This document shows, in pieces, positions 7,902 to 20,763 of a stretch of 64,000 nucleotides of DNA. The notes below the pieces were generated by a model. It was not told the origin of the DNA, ran no database searches, and worked only from the letters and a program-made list of their open reading frames with translations. Numbering within the stretch: position 1 is the first letter of the stretch; each line of letters begins with the position of its first letter. The DNA comes from Burkholderiales bacterium. GTDB lineage: Bacteria; Pseudomonadota; Gammaproteobacteria; Burkholderiales; Burkholderiaceae_C. Location of the stretch: contig RXJW01000009.1 in the NCBI GenBank assembly GCA_003963005.1, forward strand, positions 40,165 through 104,164, written 5' to 3'. Position numbers and translations under genes: made by a program.

Positions 7902-9840
7902 AGTTCGCGACGACCAGCGGCAGCTCGATCACACTGCGCCGGTACACCCGCTGCGTGGCGGCCTTGTAGTCCGCCGGCCGGGCTTCGAAGATGCTCGGCA
8001 CGAAGGTCTGCGGATTGCGGTCGTAGAGCGGGAACCAGCTGGACTGGATCTGCACCATGATGCGGTGGCCCGGCAGGAAGACGTGGTTGGCGTTCGGCAG
8101 CGAGAAGGTGTAGCTCAAGGGCTCGCCGGGCTTCAGGGCCTTGGGCTGCGACCACGACTCGCGGTAGCGGCCGCGGAAGATGTCGCCCGACACCATCAGC
8201 TGGTAGCCGCCCAGCGCGGGCTGGGCAGGCACCTCGTCGGGGTAGACGTCGATGACCTTGACGACCCAGTCGCTGTCGGTGCCGCTGGTCGACGCGATCA
8301 GCCGGGCGATCGGCTCGCCGGCGATCTTGACCGGGGCCTTCAGCACGTCGCTGGTGTAGGTCAGCACGTCGGTACGTCCGGAGGCCTCGCGCTGGTCGTC
8401 CACCAGCCAGCGCGGCCAGGTCATGCCCTTGTTCTCGTCGTAGCCGGCGGGCCGGATCGGGCGCTGCCGGTAGGGCACAGGCTTGGCGGGGTCGGACACG
8501 TACTCGTCGAAGCCTGCATCGGCGGCGGCCGGCGCAGTGTCGAGCTGGAGCTTGAAGCCCGGCTGCAACGCCAGCGGCGTCGGCTGGATGCGGCAGCCGC
8601 TGACGCATCCCCGCGGCCAGCCGTCCAGCGCCAGCCAGCGGCCGCTGCCGGTCTCGTAGGCCGCGACCCGGGCCGGCGGCGTGGCCAGCGCGATGCCCTT
8701 CAGGTGCTCGTCCAGGAAGGGCTTGAGCACCTGCTGACGGAACTCCCAGGCGGTGTCGCTGCGGAACTTGATCGCGCCGATGAAGCTGCCATCGCCGATC
8801 GCGCCGCCGTGCACCCACGGGCCCAGGGCCATGCGCACGAGCGGCGCGGAGTCGGGGCGCGCCGTCAGCGCCTTGTAGACGGCCGGGGCGCCGTAGATGT
8901 CTTCGGCATCCCAGAGGCTGTGCACGAGCAGCGTCGGCACGGTCAGCGGCTTCTGGGCCAGCAGCTTGTCCATGGCCTGCTGCTGCCAGAAGCTGTCGTA
9001 GCTCGGATGCGCCAGCACCTTGCGCCAGAAGCCGCTCTGCTCCAGCCCATGCCTGCGGCCGAGTTCCCCGGCCGAGCCGGCCTGCAGGTAGGCGTCGTAG
9101 TCGTCGTAGTGGGTCGTGAACCACTTCGCCTCGTTCTTGCGGGTGACGACCTGCTCATACATGTAGCCCAGGTTCTGCTGCCGGAAAGCGCCATGGTGGA
9201 ACCAGTCGTCGCCGCGCCAGCCGTCCACCATCGGATTCATCGGCACCGCCGCCTTCAAGGCCGGGTGCGGGTCGACCAGCGGCGCGAGCGACAGGAAGCC
9301 GTCGTACGAAATGCCGATGATGCCGACGCGCCCATTGCTCTCGGGCAGGTTCTTGACGAGCCAGTCGATGGTGTCCCAGGTGTCGGTCGCGTGGTCGACC
9401 GGTGTCGGGTTGAGCGGCCCGCGGAAGGGCCGGTTCATGACGTAGTCACCCTCGGACTCGTACTTGCCGCGCACGTCCTGCACGACGCGGATGTAGCCGC
9501 CTTCGATGATCACGTCCGACGCGTGGTCGTAGCCCTGGATGAGTGCGGCCATGTGCGCGCTCTCGTTGTGGCTGGTCAGTTCGCCGGCGTTGTAGGGCGT
9601 TCGCGTGAGCAGGATGGGCGCGTTCTTCGCGCCCTTGGGGATGAGGATGACGGTGTTGAGCTTGGTGCCGTCGCGCATCGAAATGGGCACGATGCGCTTT
9701 TCGTAGTCAAAGCCCTCTGTCGACGGCTTGAGCTCAGCTGGCGTTTCGCTCGGCAGCCCGGGGTAGCTGGGCGGCTCGGCGGCTCGGGCGGCGCCAGCGG
9801 CCAGGCCGAGGGCCAGGAGCAGGCAGGGCAAGGTCTTCAT
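7900..9840 (-). CDS. CocE/NonD family hydrolase (S15-type acylase)
   Basis: MKTLPCLLLALGLAAGAARAAEPPSYPG...; VVQDVRGKYESEGDY...GIIGISYDGFLSL...; C-terminal X-Pro dipeptidyl-peptidase-like jelly roll region. Confidence 0.88.
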   Translation of the reverse strand: MKTLPCLLLALGLAAGAARAAEPPSYPGLPSETPAELKPSTEGFDYEKRIVPISMRDGTKLNTVILIPKGAKNAPILLTRTPYNAGELTSHNESAHMAALIQGYDHASDVIIEGGYIRVVQDVRGKYESEGDYVMNRPFRGPLNPTPVDHATDTWDTIDWLVKNLPESNGRVGIIGISYDGFLSLAPLVDPHPALKAAVPMNPMVDGWRGDDWFHHGAFRQQNLGYMYEQVVTRKNEAKWFTTHYDDYDAYLQAGSAGELGRRHGLEQSGFWRKVLAHPSYDSFWQQQAMDKLLAQKPLTVPTLLVHSLWDAEDIYGAPAVYKALTARPDSAPLVRMALGPWVHGGAIGDGSFIGAIKFRSDTAWEFRQQVLKPFLDEHLKGIALATPPARVAAYETGSGRWLALDGWPRGCVSGCRIQPTPLALQPGFKLQLDTAPAAADAGFDEYVSDPAKPVPYRQRPIRPAGYDENKGMTWPRWLVDDQREASGRTDVLTYTSDVLKAPVKIAGEPIARLIASTSGTDSDWVVKVIDVYPDEVPAQPALGGYQLMVSGDIFRGRYRESWSQPKALKPGEPLSYTFSLPNANHVFLPGHRIMVQIQSSWFPLYDRNPQTFVPSIFEARPADYKAATQRVYRRSVIELPLVVAN

Positions 9841-9915
9841 CGTCATCCAAACTCTCCAAGGCAGTGCCATGGATGCTAGGGCGACGCTGCCCCGCCCCAC
9901 CACGGGGTTCACCCT

Positions 9916-10119
9916 TCAACAGCAACGCCCCTGCCGGCTCGCATAGCGCGCGGCCTGACGCTCCCGGAAAAAGTCCTCGTAGCTCATCGGCGGGCGCTCC
10001 GGATGCGTGGCCTGGTGGTGGGCCAGGTAGCTACCGTAGTCCGGCACGCCCACCATCAGGCGCAGGCTCTGCGTGAGATAGCGCCCGGCCTGCGCCAGGT
10101 CGCGCCGCAACTCACGCAT
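9916..10119 (-). CDS. YbdD/YjiX family protein
   Basis: MRELRRDLAQAGRYLTQSLRLMVGVPDYGSYLAHHQATHPERPPMSYEDFFRERQAARY; directly downstream of cstA with 8 bp overlap. Confidence 0.88.
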   Translation of the reverse strand: MRELRRDLAQAGRYLTQSLRLMVGVPDYGSYLAHHQATHPERPPMSYEDFFRERQAARYASRQGRCC

Positions 10120-12175
10120 GCTGACCCTCGGGCAGCGCCACGAAGCTGGCCTCCTGCGCCGTGGGCTGGCCACTGCGCCGCGCGGCGAGGATGGTCTTCA
10201 CGCTGTAGACCAGCACGCTCAGCACCACGCCCATGAAGAGCATGCACAGCGCCGCATCGAGCCGGTCGTTGAACACCACGCGCTCCATCGCAGCCAGCGT
10301 CTTGGCGGGTGCCAGCACCTTGCCCTCGGCAATCGCGGCGGCGTACTTGTCGGCATGCGCCAGGAAGCCGAGCCTGGGGTCGCTGGAGAAGATCTTCAGC
10401 CAGCCCGCGGTCATCGTGCAGCACAGCAGCCAGGCTGCCGGCACGGCCGTCACCCAGGCGAAGCGGTCCTTCTTCATCTTGAAGATCACGACCGTGCCGA
10501 GCAGCAGCGCCACGGCGGCAAGCATCTGGTTGGCGATACCGAACAGCGGCCACAGCGTGTTGATGCCTCCCAGCGGATCGACCACGCCCTGGTAGAGGAA
10601 GTAGCCCCAGGCCGCCACGCACAGGCCGGTGGCGAGCAGGTTGGCCACCCAGCTCTCGGTGCGCTGGAGCGACGGCACGAAACTGCCCAGCAGGTCCTGC
10701 AACATGAAGCGGCCCGCGCGGGTGCCGGCGTCCACCGCGGTCAGGATGAACAGTGCCTCGAACAGGATGGCGAAGTGGTACCAGAAGGCCATCATGGCCT
10801 TGCCGCCCACGACCTGGTGCAGGATCTCGGCCATGCCCACGGCCAGCGTCGGCGCACCGCCGGCGCGGGCCAGGATGGTCTTCTCGCCGACGTCGGCGGC
10901 CGCCTGCGTCAGCATCTCGGGCGTGACGACGAAGCCCCAGGTGGACAGCGTCTGGGCGACCGTCGCGGCGTCCTTGCCGACGACGGCGGCCGGGCTGTTC
11001 ATCGCGAAGTACACGCCCGGCTCGATGCAGGAGGCCGCCACCAGCGCCATCACCGCCACGAAGCTCTCGGCCAACATGCCGCCGTAACCGATGTAGCGCG
11101 CATGGGTCTCGTTCTCCAGCAGCTTGGGTGTCGTGCCCGACGAGATCAGCGCATGGAAGCCCGACACGGCGCCGCAGGCGATCGTGATGAACAGAAACGG
11201 GAACAGACCACCAGCCCAGACCGGGCCGTTGCCGGCAGCGAACTGCGTGAAGGCCGGCATCTTCAGGGGCGGCGCGACGATGACGATGCCGATGGCCAGC
11301 GCGACGATGGTGCCGATCTTCAGGAAGGTGCTGAGATAGTCGCGCGGCGCCAGCAGCAGCCACACGGGAATGCAGGCCGCCACGAAGCCGTACCCGATCA
11401 GCGCCCACACCAACTGCACCGGCGTGAACGTGAAAGCTGCTGCCAGACCCGGATGCTCGCTGACCCACTGGCCACCGAAGATCGCCGCCATCAGCAGCGC
11501 GAAGCCGATGACCGACACCTCGCCGATGCGGCCCGGGCGAATGAAGCGCAGGTAGACGCCCATGAAGAGCGCGACCGGGATGGTGGCTGCCACGGTGAAG
11601 GTGCCCCACGGCGAATCGGCCAGGGCCTTCACGACGATCAGTGCCAGCACGGCCAGGATGATGATCATGATCATGAAGGCGCCGAACAGCGCGATCAGAC
11701 CCGGCACCGTGCCCATCTCCTGCTTGACGAGGTCGCCCAGCGAGCGGCCGTCACGGCGCGTCGAGATGAACAGCACGATGAAGTCCTGCACCGCACCCGC
11801 GAAGACGACGCCCGCCAGGATCCACAGCAGGCCGGGCAGATAGCCCATCTGCGCGGCGAGCACGGGGCCGACGAGCGGGCCGGCACCGGCAATGGCGGCG
11901 AAATGGTGGCCGTACAGCACGTGCTTGTTGGTGGGCACGTAGTCCAGCCCGTCGTTGTACTTCCAAGCGGGCGTCTGGCGGTTGGCATCGAGCCCGAGCA
12001 CCCGGTGGGCGATGAACAGGCTGTAGTACCGGTAGGCGATCAGGTAGGTGCATAGGGCGGCGGCCACGACCCACAGCGCGCTGATCGTCTCGCCGCGGCT
12101 CAGGGCCACGGTGGCGAGGGATGCAGCACCCAGGACGGCAACGCCCGCCCACGCAAGGTGGCGGCGCAGATTCAT
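10112..12175 (-). CDS. cstA: Carbon starvation protein CstA (pyruvate/peptide transporter family)
   Basis: MNLRRHLAWAGVAVLGAASLATVALSRGETISALW...; multi-TM; KYNDGLDYVPTNKHVLYGHHFAAIAGAGPLVGPVLAAQMGYLPGLLWI. Confidence 0.94.
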   Translation of the reverse strand: MNLRRHLAWAGVAVLGAASLATVALSRGETISALWVVAAALCTYLIAYRYYSLFIAHRVLGLDANRQTPAWKYNDGLDYVPTNKHVLYGHHFAAIAGAGPLVGPVLAAQMGYLPGLLWILAGVVFAGAVQDFIVLFISTRRDGRSLGDLVKQEMGTVPGLIALFGAFMIMIIILAVLALIVVKALADSPWGTFTVAATIPVALFMGVYLRFIRPGRIGEVSVIGFALLMAAIFGGQWVSEHPGLAAAFTFTPVQLVWALIGYGFVAACIPVWLLLAPRDYLSTFLKIGTIVALAIGIVIVAPPLKMPAFTQFAAGNGPVWAGGLFPFLFITIACGAVSGFHALISSGTTPKLLENETHARYIGYGGMLAESFVAVMALVAASCIEPGVYFAMNSPAAVVGKDAATVAQTLSTWGFVVTPEMLTQAAADVGEKTILARAGGAPTLAVGMAEILHQVVGGKAMMAFWYHFAILFEALFILTAVDAGTRAGRFMLQDLLGSFVPSLQRTESWVANLLATGLCVAAWGYFLYQGVVDPLGGINTLWPLFGIANQMLAAVALLLGTVVIFKMKKDRFAWVTAVPAAWLLCCTMTAGWLKIFSSDPRLGFLAHADKYAAAIAEGKVLAPAKTLAAMERVVFNDRLDAALCMLFMGVVLSVLVYSVKTILAARRSGQPTAQEASFVALPEGQHA

Positions 12176-12408
12176 GAGGTTTGTCTCCGTGTCGGTACAC
12201 ACCTCGACATGGGGCGCGACCGTGCCGGAAGTCTCGGCAAACCGGCGCCCCGGGGCATCGGTCAAGCCACGCGGGCCCGGCACGCGGGATCACCTAAGGG
12301 TCAACCCCGACTACAAGCACTTACGAATCCGGCCATCCCGGCGTCAACGCGTCAGCGCGTATGCCGTTGATGACACATCGCCAAATCCCGTATTGCTGGA
12401 GGCCTTCC

Positions 12409-12792
12409 ATGATCCGCTCCCTCGCCGCCGCCACCCTGGCCGCCGCCGCCCTGCTGGGCGCCGGTGCCGCTCACGCCGGCACGCACTGGTCCATCGGCAT
12501 CAGCCTCCCGCCGGTCGGTGTGGTGGTGGCAGAGCCCGCCCCGGTCTACTACGCCCCGCCGCCGCCCGTCTACTACGCCCCGCCACCGCCCGTCTACTAC
12601 GCCCCGGCCCCGCGCTATGTGGAGCGCGAGGTGGTGTACGCCCCGGCGCCGCGCGTCGTCTTCGAAACCAGCTACCGCGAGCGCCGCTGGGAGCGCTGCG
12701 ACGACCGCTGGGATCGCCGCGGCGAGCGCTGGCACGAACGCCACGAGCGCTGGGACGGCGGCCGGGACTACGGCCCCTACCGCGGTCGCTGA
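12409..12792 (+). CDS. Secreted YAPPPP-repeat, Arg-rich hypothetical protein
   Basis: MIRSLAAATLAAAALLGAGAAHAGTHWSIGISLPPVGVVVAEPAPVYYAPPPPVYYAPPPPVYYAPAP...RRWERCDDRWDRRGERWHERHERWDGGRDYGPYRGR; GGAGG RBS at about 12398-12402. Confidence 0.75.
   Translation: MIRSLAAATLAAAALLGAGAAHAGTHWSIGISLPPVGVVVAEPAPVYYAPPPPVYYAPPPPVYYAPAPRYVEREVVYAPAPRVVFETSYRERRWERCDDRWDRRGERWHERHERWDGGRDYGPYRGR
12541..12612 (+). repeat. Three tandem 24 bp coding repeats
   Basis: CCNGTCTACTACGCCCCGCCRCCG-like unit at 12541-12564, 12565-12588, 12589-12612. Confidence 0.85.
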
Positions 12793-12800
12793 TCGCACCG

Positions 12801-12824
12801 CCGGCGGCGCTCAGACGCCGCCGG
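12801..12824. terminator. GC-rich hairpin between convergent genes
   Basis: CCGGCGGCG (12801-12809) / CGCCGCCGG (12816-12824), includes the stop codon of the - strand response regulator. Confidence 0.5.
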
Positions 12825-13443
12825 GGTCACGCGCATGCTCCACGGCATAGCGGATCAGCTCCGCCTGACCGTCGAGTTCGAGTTTGCGCTTGATGCTCTG
12901 GCGGTGGGCCTCGACCGTGCGCACCGACAGGTCCAGCTCGCGGGCAATCTGCTTGCTCGACGCGCCGCGGCCGAGCGCCGACAGGATCTCGCTCTCGCGC
13001 GGCGTCAGCACGGGCTTGGGCGCCTGGCCGCGGAATAGCCGCCCCGACACCGCGGCACTCAGGAAGGTGCCCCCGGCGGCGACCGCATCGATGGCCGACA
13101 CGATCTCCTGCGCCGGTGCGTCCTTCAACACGTAGCCCCGCGCACCGGCCGTCAAGGCGCGCTGCACGTACTCGGGGTTGTCGTACATGCTGAACATCAG
13201 CAGCTTGATGGCCGGGCGCGCCGCCAGCATCTCGGCGCCCAGCGCAATGCCGTTGACGTCCTTGAGGCCGACGTCCATCAGCACCACATCCGGCTGGGCC
13301 TGATCCAACTTCGCGAGCGCCTCGGCCCGGTGGCCCGCTTCGCCCACCACCTCGAAGCGCGACACCGCCTGCAGCCGCGCGACCAGCCCTTCACGCACCA
13401 TCGGATGGTCGTCGACGATCAGGATGCGGATGGGCGGTGTCAT
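12811..13443 (-). CDS. NarL/LuxR-type response regulator
   Basis: MTPPIRILIVDDHPMVREGLVARLQ...PDVVLMDVGLKDVNG...LTPRESEILSALGRGASSKQIARELDLSVRTVEAHRQSIKRKL. Confidence 0.93.
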   Translation of the reverse strand: MTPPIRILIVDDHPMVREGLVARLQAVSRFEVVGEAGHRAEALAKLDQAQPDVVLMDVGLKDVNGIALGAEMLAARPAIKLLMFSMYDNPEYVQRALTAGARGYVLKDAPAQEIVSAIDAVAAGGTFLSAAVSGRLFRGQAPKPVLTPRESEILSALGRGASSKQIARELDLSVRTVEAHRQSIKRKLELDGQAELIRYAVEHARDPGGV

Positions 13444-14810
13444 GCGAGGGCGCGTGCGAGCGTGGCTGGCGAGAGTGTCACGGCAAGCCGGCAACCCTGG
13501 CCGGGCGACGTGATCAGGCTCAGGCGCGCGCCCAGCGCGTCGGCACGCTCGCGCATGCTCCGCAGCCCGAGGCCCCGGTCGGCCACGGCTTGAGCCGCGA
13601 CCGCGTCGAAACCCCGGCCGTCGTCCTGCACCTGCAGCGCGAGGCCCCCGTCCCGCTCAAAGCGCAATACAAGCGACACCTCCCGTGCATGGGCATGGCG
13701 GGCCACGTTGTTCAGGGCCTCCTGCGCGATGCGGAACAGCGCCGTCTTGACAGCGTCCGGCAGGTCGATTTCCTCGCCTTCGATCGAAGCCTTGAAAGCC
13801 GTGCCACCGGCCGCGTCGAACTCGCCGGCCAGGTGCTGCAACGCCGCGGGCAGGCCCAGCGTGTCGAGCAAGGCAGGTCGCAGCGCATGGGACAGGTGAC
13901 GCACCTCGGACAGCGTGCTGTTGAGCCGCTTCAGCGCCAGCTCCTGCAGCCGCGCCGCCGAGGCCGGCTCGGTCTGGGCCGACTCGATCAGCAGCTTGGT
14001 CGCCACGAGCGCCTGGCTGACGCCGTCGTGCAGGTCACGCGCCAGGCGCGCCCGCTCGTCTTCCTGGCTCTGCACCACTTCGCGGGCCAGCGCCCGCAGC
14101 TTGGCTTCGGCGCTGCGATGCTCGCTCAGGTTCAGCACCAGGGCGCCCGCGCTGATGAGGCCGATACCCAGCACCGCCACGGCACCGACCCAGAGCATCG
14201 TGTCGGTGATGTTCTGCCGCGCGCCGCGTTCCAGTTCGGCCATCGTCGCCTCGATGCCGTCGAGATAGAGCCCCGTGCCGAGCATCCAGCCCCACTCGGG
14301 CACGGCCACCACGTAGCCGAGCTTGGGCGCGAGCTGGCTGCTCGACGGTTGGCGCCACAGGTACTCCACATAGCCACCCCCCGCCTTCGCCTGGGCGATG
14401 AGCTGCTGGATCGTGGGCCGCCCCTTCGGATCGCGCAGCCCCCAGAGGTCCTGCCCGATCAACTCAGGCTGGCGCGAGTGCATCAACACCCGACCCCGCA
14501 GGTCGTACACGAAAAAGTAGCCGTCCTGGCCGTAGTCCAGCGACTGCAGGATGGCCAGCGCCCGGTCCTGCCCGCCGGGCTGGCCGAGCAGCGGCTGAAT
14601 GGTGCTGGCGGCCAGGTCCACATAGTGCTTGAGCTCGGTCCGCCGCGCATCCATGTAGCTGGCGCGCACGAGGGCATGCTCGCGCGACGCCAGCTCGCTT
14701 TCCTGCTGCCGAACCGCCAGCGCGATGAGCGCGAGCGACAGCAGCAGGGGCAGCAGCGCCAGCAGCAAGAGCTTGCTGCGCAGCGACAGCGGCCTCATGC
14801 GTCGTCGCAT
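13440..14810 (-). CDS. NarX/LytS-like (HisKA_3) sensor histidine kinase with sCache_2-type sensor
   Basis: TM, GYFFVYDLRGRVLMHSRQPELIGQDLWGLRDPKGRPTIQQLI...GGGYVEYLWRQPS...PEWGWMLGTGLYLD; ARLARDLHDGVSQ H-box; 4 bp overlap with the response regulator. Confidence 0.9.
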   Translation of the reverse strand: MRRRMRPLSLRSKLLLLALLPLLLSLALIALAVRQQESELASREHALVRASYMDARRTELKHYVDLAASTIQPLLGQPGGQDRALAILQSLDYGQDGYFFVYDLRGRVLMHSRQPELIGQDLWGLRDPKGRPTIQQLIAQAKAGGGYVEYLWRQPSSSQLAPKLGYVVAVPEWGWMLGTGLYLDGIEATMAELERGARQNITDTMLWVGAVAVLGIGLISAGALVLNLSEHRSAEAKLRALAREVVQSQEDERARLARDLHDGVSQALVATKLLIESAQTEPASAARLQELALKRLNSTLSEVRHLSHALRPALLDTLGLPAALQHLAGEFDAAGGTAFKASIEGEEIDLPDAVKTALFRIAQEALNNVARHAHAREVSLVLRFERDGGLALQVQDDGRGFDAVAAQAVADRGLGLRSMRERADALGARLSLITSPGQGCRLAVTLSPATLARALA

Positions 14811-14830
14811 GCGCTCACCGGCTCAGCCCC

Positions 14831-18157
<3,327 letters not shown>

Positions 18158-18221
18158 CGGGATCTCCGATCGAGTCGCAAAACCCGCAACTCTAGGCGCC
18201 CTGTGCCGCCCATTCGGAAAG

Positions 18222-18872
18222 TCAGGCCGAGGGTTGTCCCTTGAATCGCGCCTTCAAGGCACCGCCGATCACCACCAGCCCGGGGATCAGGATCATGGCC
18301 CAGATGATCTTGTCCAGATGGGTCTTGACCCAGGGCACGTTGCCGAACAGGTAGCCGATGAGCGTGATGCCGCACACCCACAGCACGCCGCCGGTCACGT
18401 CGTAGAAGGTGAACTTGCGCCGCGTCATCTGCGCCACGCCCGCCACGAAGGGCGCGAAGGTGCGCAGGAAGGGCATGAAGCGCGCGGCGATCAAAGTGAA
18501 GCCACCGTACTTTTCATAGAAGGCATGGGCCTTGTCGAAGGCCGCCTTGTTGAAGAAGCGCGAGTTTTCCCACTGGAACACCCGCGGCCCGAAGTAGCGG
18601 CCGATCGTGTAGTTGCACTGGTTGCCCAGGATCGCGGCTGCGGTCAGCAGGGCCATCGCGGTGCCCAGGTCCATCAGCCCCACGCCACACATCGCCCCCA
18701 CGACGAACAGCAGCGAATCGCCCGGCAGGAAGGGCATCACCACGACACCCGTCTCGACGAAGATGATCAGGAAGAGCAGCGCATAGACCCAGGCGCCGTA
18801 CGCCTGGACGAACTCGGCCAGATGGCGGTCGACGTGCAGGATGAAGTCGATGAGGAAGGGCAGCAGATCCAT
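18222..18872 (-). CDS. DedA family membrane protein
   Basis: MDLLPFLIDFILHVDRHLAEFVQAYGAWVYALLFLIIFVETGVVVMPFLPGDSLLFVVGA...; RFMPFLRTFAPFVAGVAQM. Confidence 0.92.
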   Translation of the reverse strand: MDLLPFLIDFILHVDRHLAEFVQAYGAWVYALLFLIIFVETGVVVMPFLPGDSLLFVVGAMCGVGLMDLGTAMALLTAAAILGNQCNYTIGRYFGPRVFQWENSRFFNKAAFDKAHAFYEKYGGFTLIAARFMPFLRTFAPFVAGVAQMTRRKFTFYDVTGGVLWVCGITLIGYLFGNVPWVKTHLDKIIWAMILIPGLVVIGGALKARFKGQPSA

Positions 18873-18923
18873 GGCGCGGCATTATCCCGGGCGCTGCATG
18901 ACAGCCCGCCGATAATCCGGCCG

Positions 18924-20759
18924 ATGGAGTCCCCGCTGCCCGACACCCCTGCCCCGCGCCCGATCCGCGAACTGCCCGACGAGCTGATCAGCCAGATCGC
19001 CGCCGGCGAGGTGGTCGAGCGGCCGGCCTCCGTCGTGCGGGAGTTGGTGGACAACGCGCTCGATGCCGGCGCCCGGCAGATCCAGGTCAAGCTGATGGCC
19101 GGCGGCGTCCGCGCGATCGTTGTCGAGGATGACGGCTGCGGCATCCCGGTCAAGCAGCTGCCGATGGCTCTCAAGCGCCACGCCACCAGCAAGATCGCCA
19201 GCCTCCACGACCTCGAATCGGTCGCGACCATGGGCTTCCGGGGCGAGGCCCTGGCGGCCATCGCCTCGGTGTCGGACATGACCATCGCCTCGCGCACCGC
19301 GGCCGACGCCCATGCCCACCGGCTCGACGCCCGCAGCGGCGAACTGCAGCCGGCCGCGCGCTCGCGCGGCACCAGCGTGGAGGTGCGCGAGCTTTTCTTC
19401 GCCACGCCGGCACGCCGCAAGTTCCTGAAGACCGACGCCACCGAACTCGCCCATTGCGTGGAAGCCGTACGCCGCCATGCGCTGGCCCGACCCGATGTGG
19501 GCTTTGCGATCTGGCACGAAGGCAAGCTGGTGGACCAGTGGCGCCCCGCGTCGACCGAGCAGCGCATCGCCGACGTGCTGGGCGAGGACTTCATCGCCGA
19601 GAGCCGCGCGTTCGAGCACAGCGCCGGTCCGCTCGCGCTGACGGGACGTGCCGGCCTGCCCGAAGCAGCGCGCTCGCGGGCGGACCAGCAGTACGTCTGG
19701 GTCAACGGCCGCTACGTGCGCGACAAGCTCATCAGCCACGCGATCCGCTCCGCCTACGAGGACGTGCTGCACGGCCAGCGCCAGCCCAGCTACGTGCTCT
19801 TCATCGAGATCGCGCCCGAACTGGTCGACGTGAACGTGCACCCGACCAAGATCGAAGTGCGCTTCCGCGATGGCCGGGCCATCCACCAGAGCGTGCGTCG
19901 GGCCTTCATCGACGCGCTGGCCCAGTCGCGCAGCGCGGACACCTCCGGCATCGAATCGGTCATGGCGCCGCTCGGTTTTGCCCCGACGATGCCGGCGACG
20001 CTCTACGTGGCCGAGCCGCGCCCCGCCTACGTCGCCCCGGTGCCGCCCACGGCGGAACAGGTGCGCCTGTCGCTCGTGCAGCACGAGGCGCTGTGGGAGC
20101 CCGCCCAGCTGCCCGCCGCGCCGGCGCCCTCCGCGAGCGCACCGGCCCTGCCGATCCAGCGACTGCCCGACGAAGACTGGCCCCTGGGCCGGGCCGTGGC
20201 GCAGATCCAGGGCGTGTACATCCTGGCGGAGAACCAGCAGGGCCTGGTCATCGTGGACATGCATGCGGCGCACGAACGGGTCGTGTACGAGCGGCTGAAG
20301 GCGCGTCTGGGCGCAGCACAGATCGAGAGCCAGCCGCTGCTGATCCCGGTGAGCTTTGCCGCCACGGCCGAGGAAGTCGCCGCCGCCGAGCAGCATGCCG
20401 ACACGCTCGCCCGCCTCGGCCTGGACGTGGCCCCGCTGTCCACCCGCACGCTGGCCGTGCGTTCGCGCCCGGCGCTGCTGGCGGCGAGCGATCTGGTCGC
20501 ACTGACCCGCGAATTGCTCGCCGAGATGGCGCAGTTCGACGCCAGCTCGGTCCTGGAGCGTGCCCAGCACGAAATCCTCGCCACGATGGCCTGCCACGGC
20601 GCCGTGCGCGCCAACCGCCAGCTCACGCTCGACGAGATGAACGCCCTGTTGCGCGACATGGAGGCGACCGAGCGCGCCGACCAGTGCAACCACGGCCGCC
20701 CCACGTGGCGCCAGCTCGACATGCGCGACCTGGACGCCCTCTTCCTCCGCGGACGCTGA
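18924..20759 (+). CDS. mutL: DNA mismatch repair protein MutL
   Basis: [37 protein letters not shown]...[14 protein letters not shown]...C-terminal [19 protein letters not shown]...CNHGRPTW. Confidence 0.95.
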   Translation: MESPLPDTPAPRPIRELPDELISQIAAGEVVERPASVVRELVDNALDAGARQIQVKLMAGGVRAIVVEDDGCGIPVKQLPMALKRHATSKIASLHDLESVATMGFRGEALAAIASVSDMTIASRTAADAHAHRLDARSGELQPAARSRGTSVEVRELFFATPARRKFLKTDATELAHCVEAVRRHALARPDVGFAIWHEGKLVDQWRPASTEQRIADVLGEDFIAESRAFEHSAGPLALTGRAGLPEAARSRADQQYVWVNGRYVRDKLISHAIRSAYEDVLHGQRQPSYVLFIEIAPELVDVNVHPTKIEVRFRDGRAIHQSVRRAFIDALAQSRSADTSGIESVMAPLGFAPTMPATLYVAEPRPAYVAPVPPTAEQVRLSLVQHEALWEPAQLPAAPAPSASAPALPIQRLPDEDWPLGRAVAQIQGVYILAENQQGLVIVDMHAAHERVVYERLKARLGAAQIESQPLLIPVSFAATAEEVAAAEQHADTLARLGLDVAPLSTRTLAVRSRPALLAASDLVALTRELLAEMAQFDASSVLERAQHEILATMACHGAVRANRQLTLDEMNALLRDMEATERADQCNHGRPTWRQLDMRDLDALFLRGR

Positions 20760-20763
20760 ACCC

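Noticed and set aside
6439-9879. 1146 aa + strand ORF
   Set aside because: Out-of-frame/antisense to clearly real amiC and CocE-type hydrolase; Arg/Ala/Pro-rich composition typical of spurious high-GC ORFs.
10118-12055. 645 aa + strand ORF
   Set aside because: Exactly antisense to cstA; low-complexity H/D/R/Q composition, no recognisable domain.
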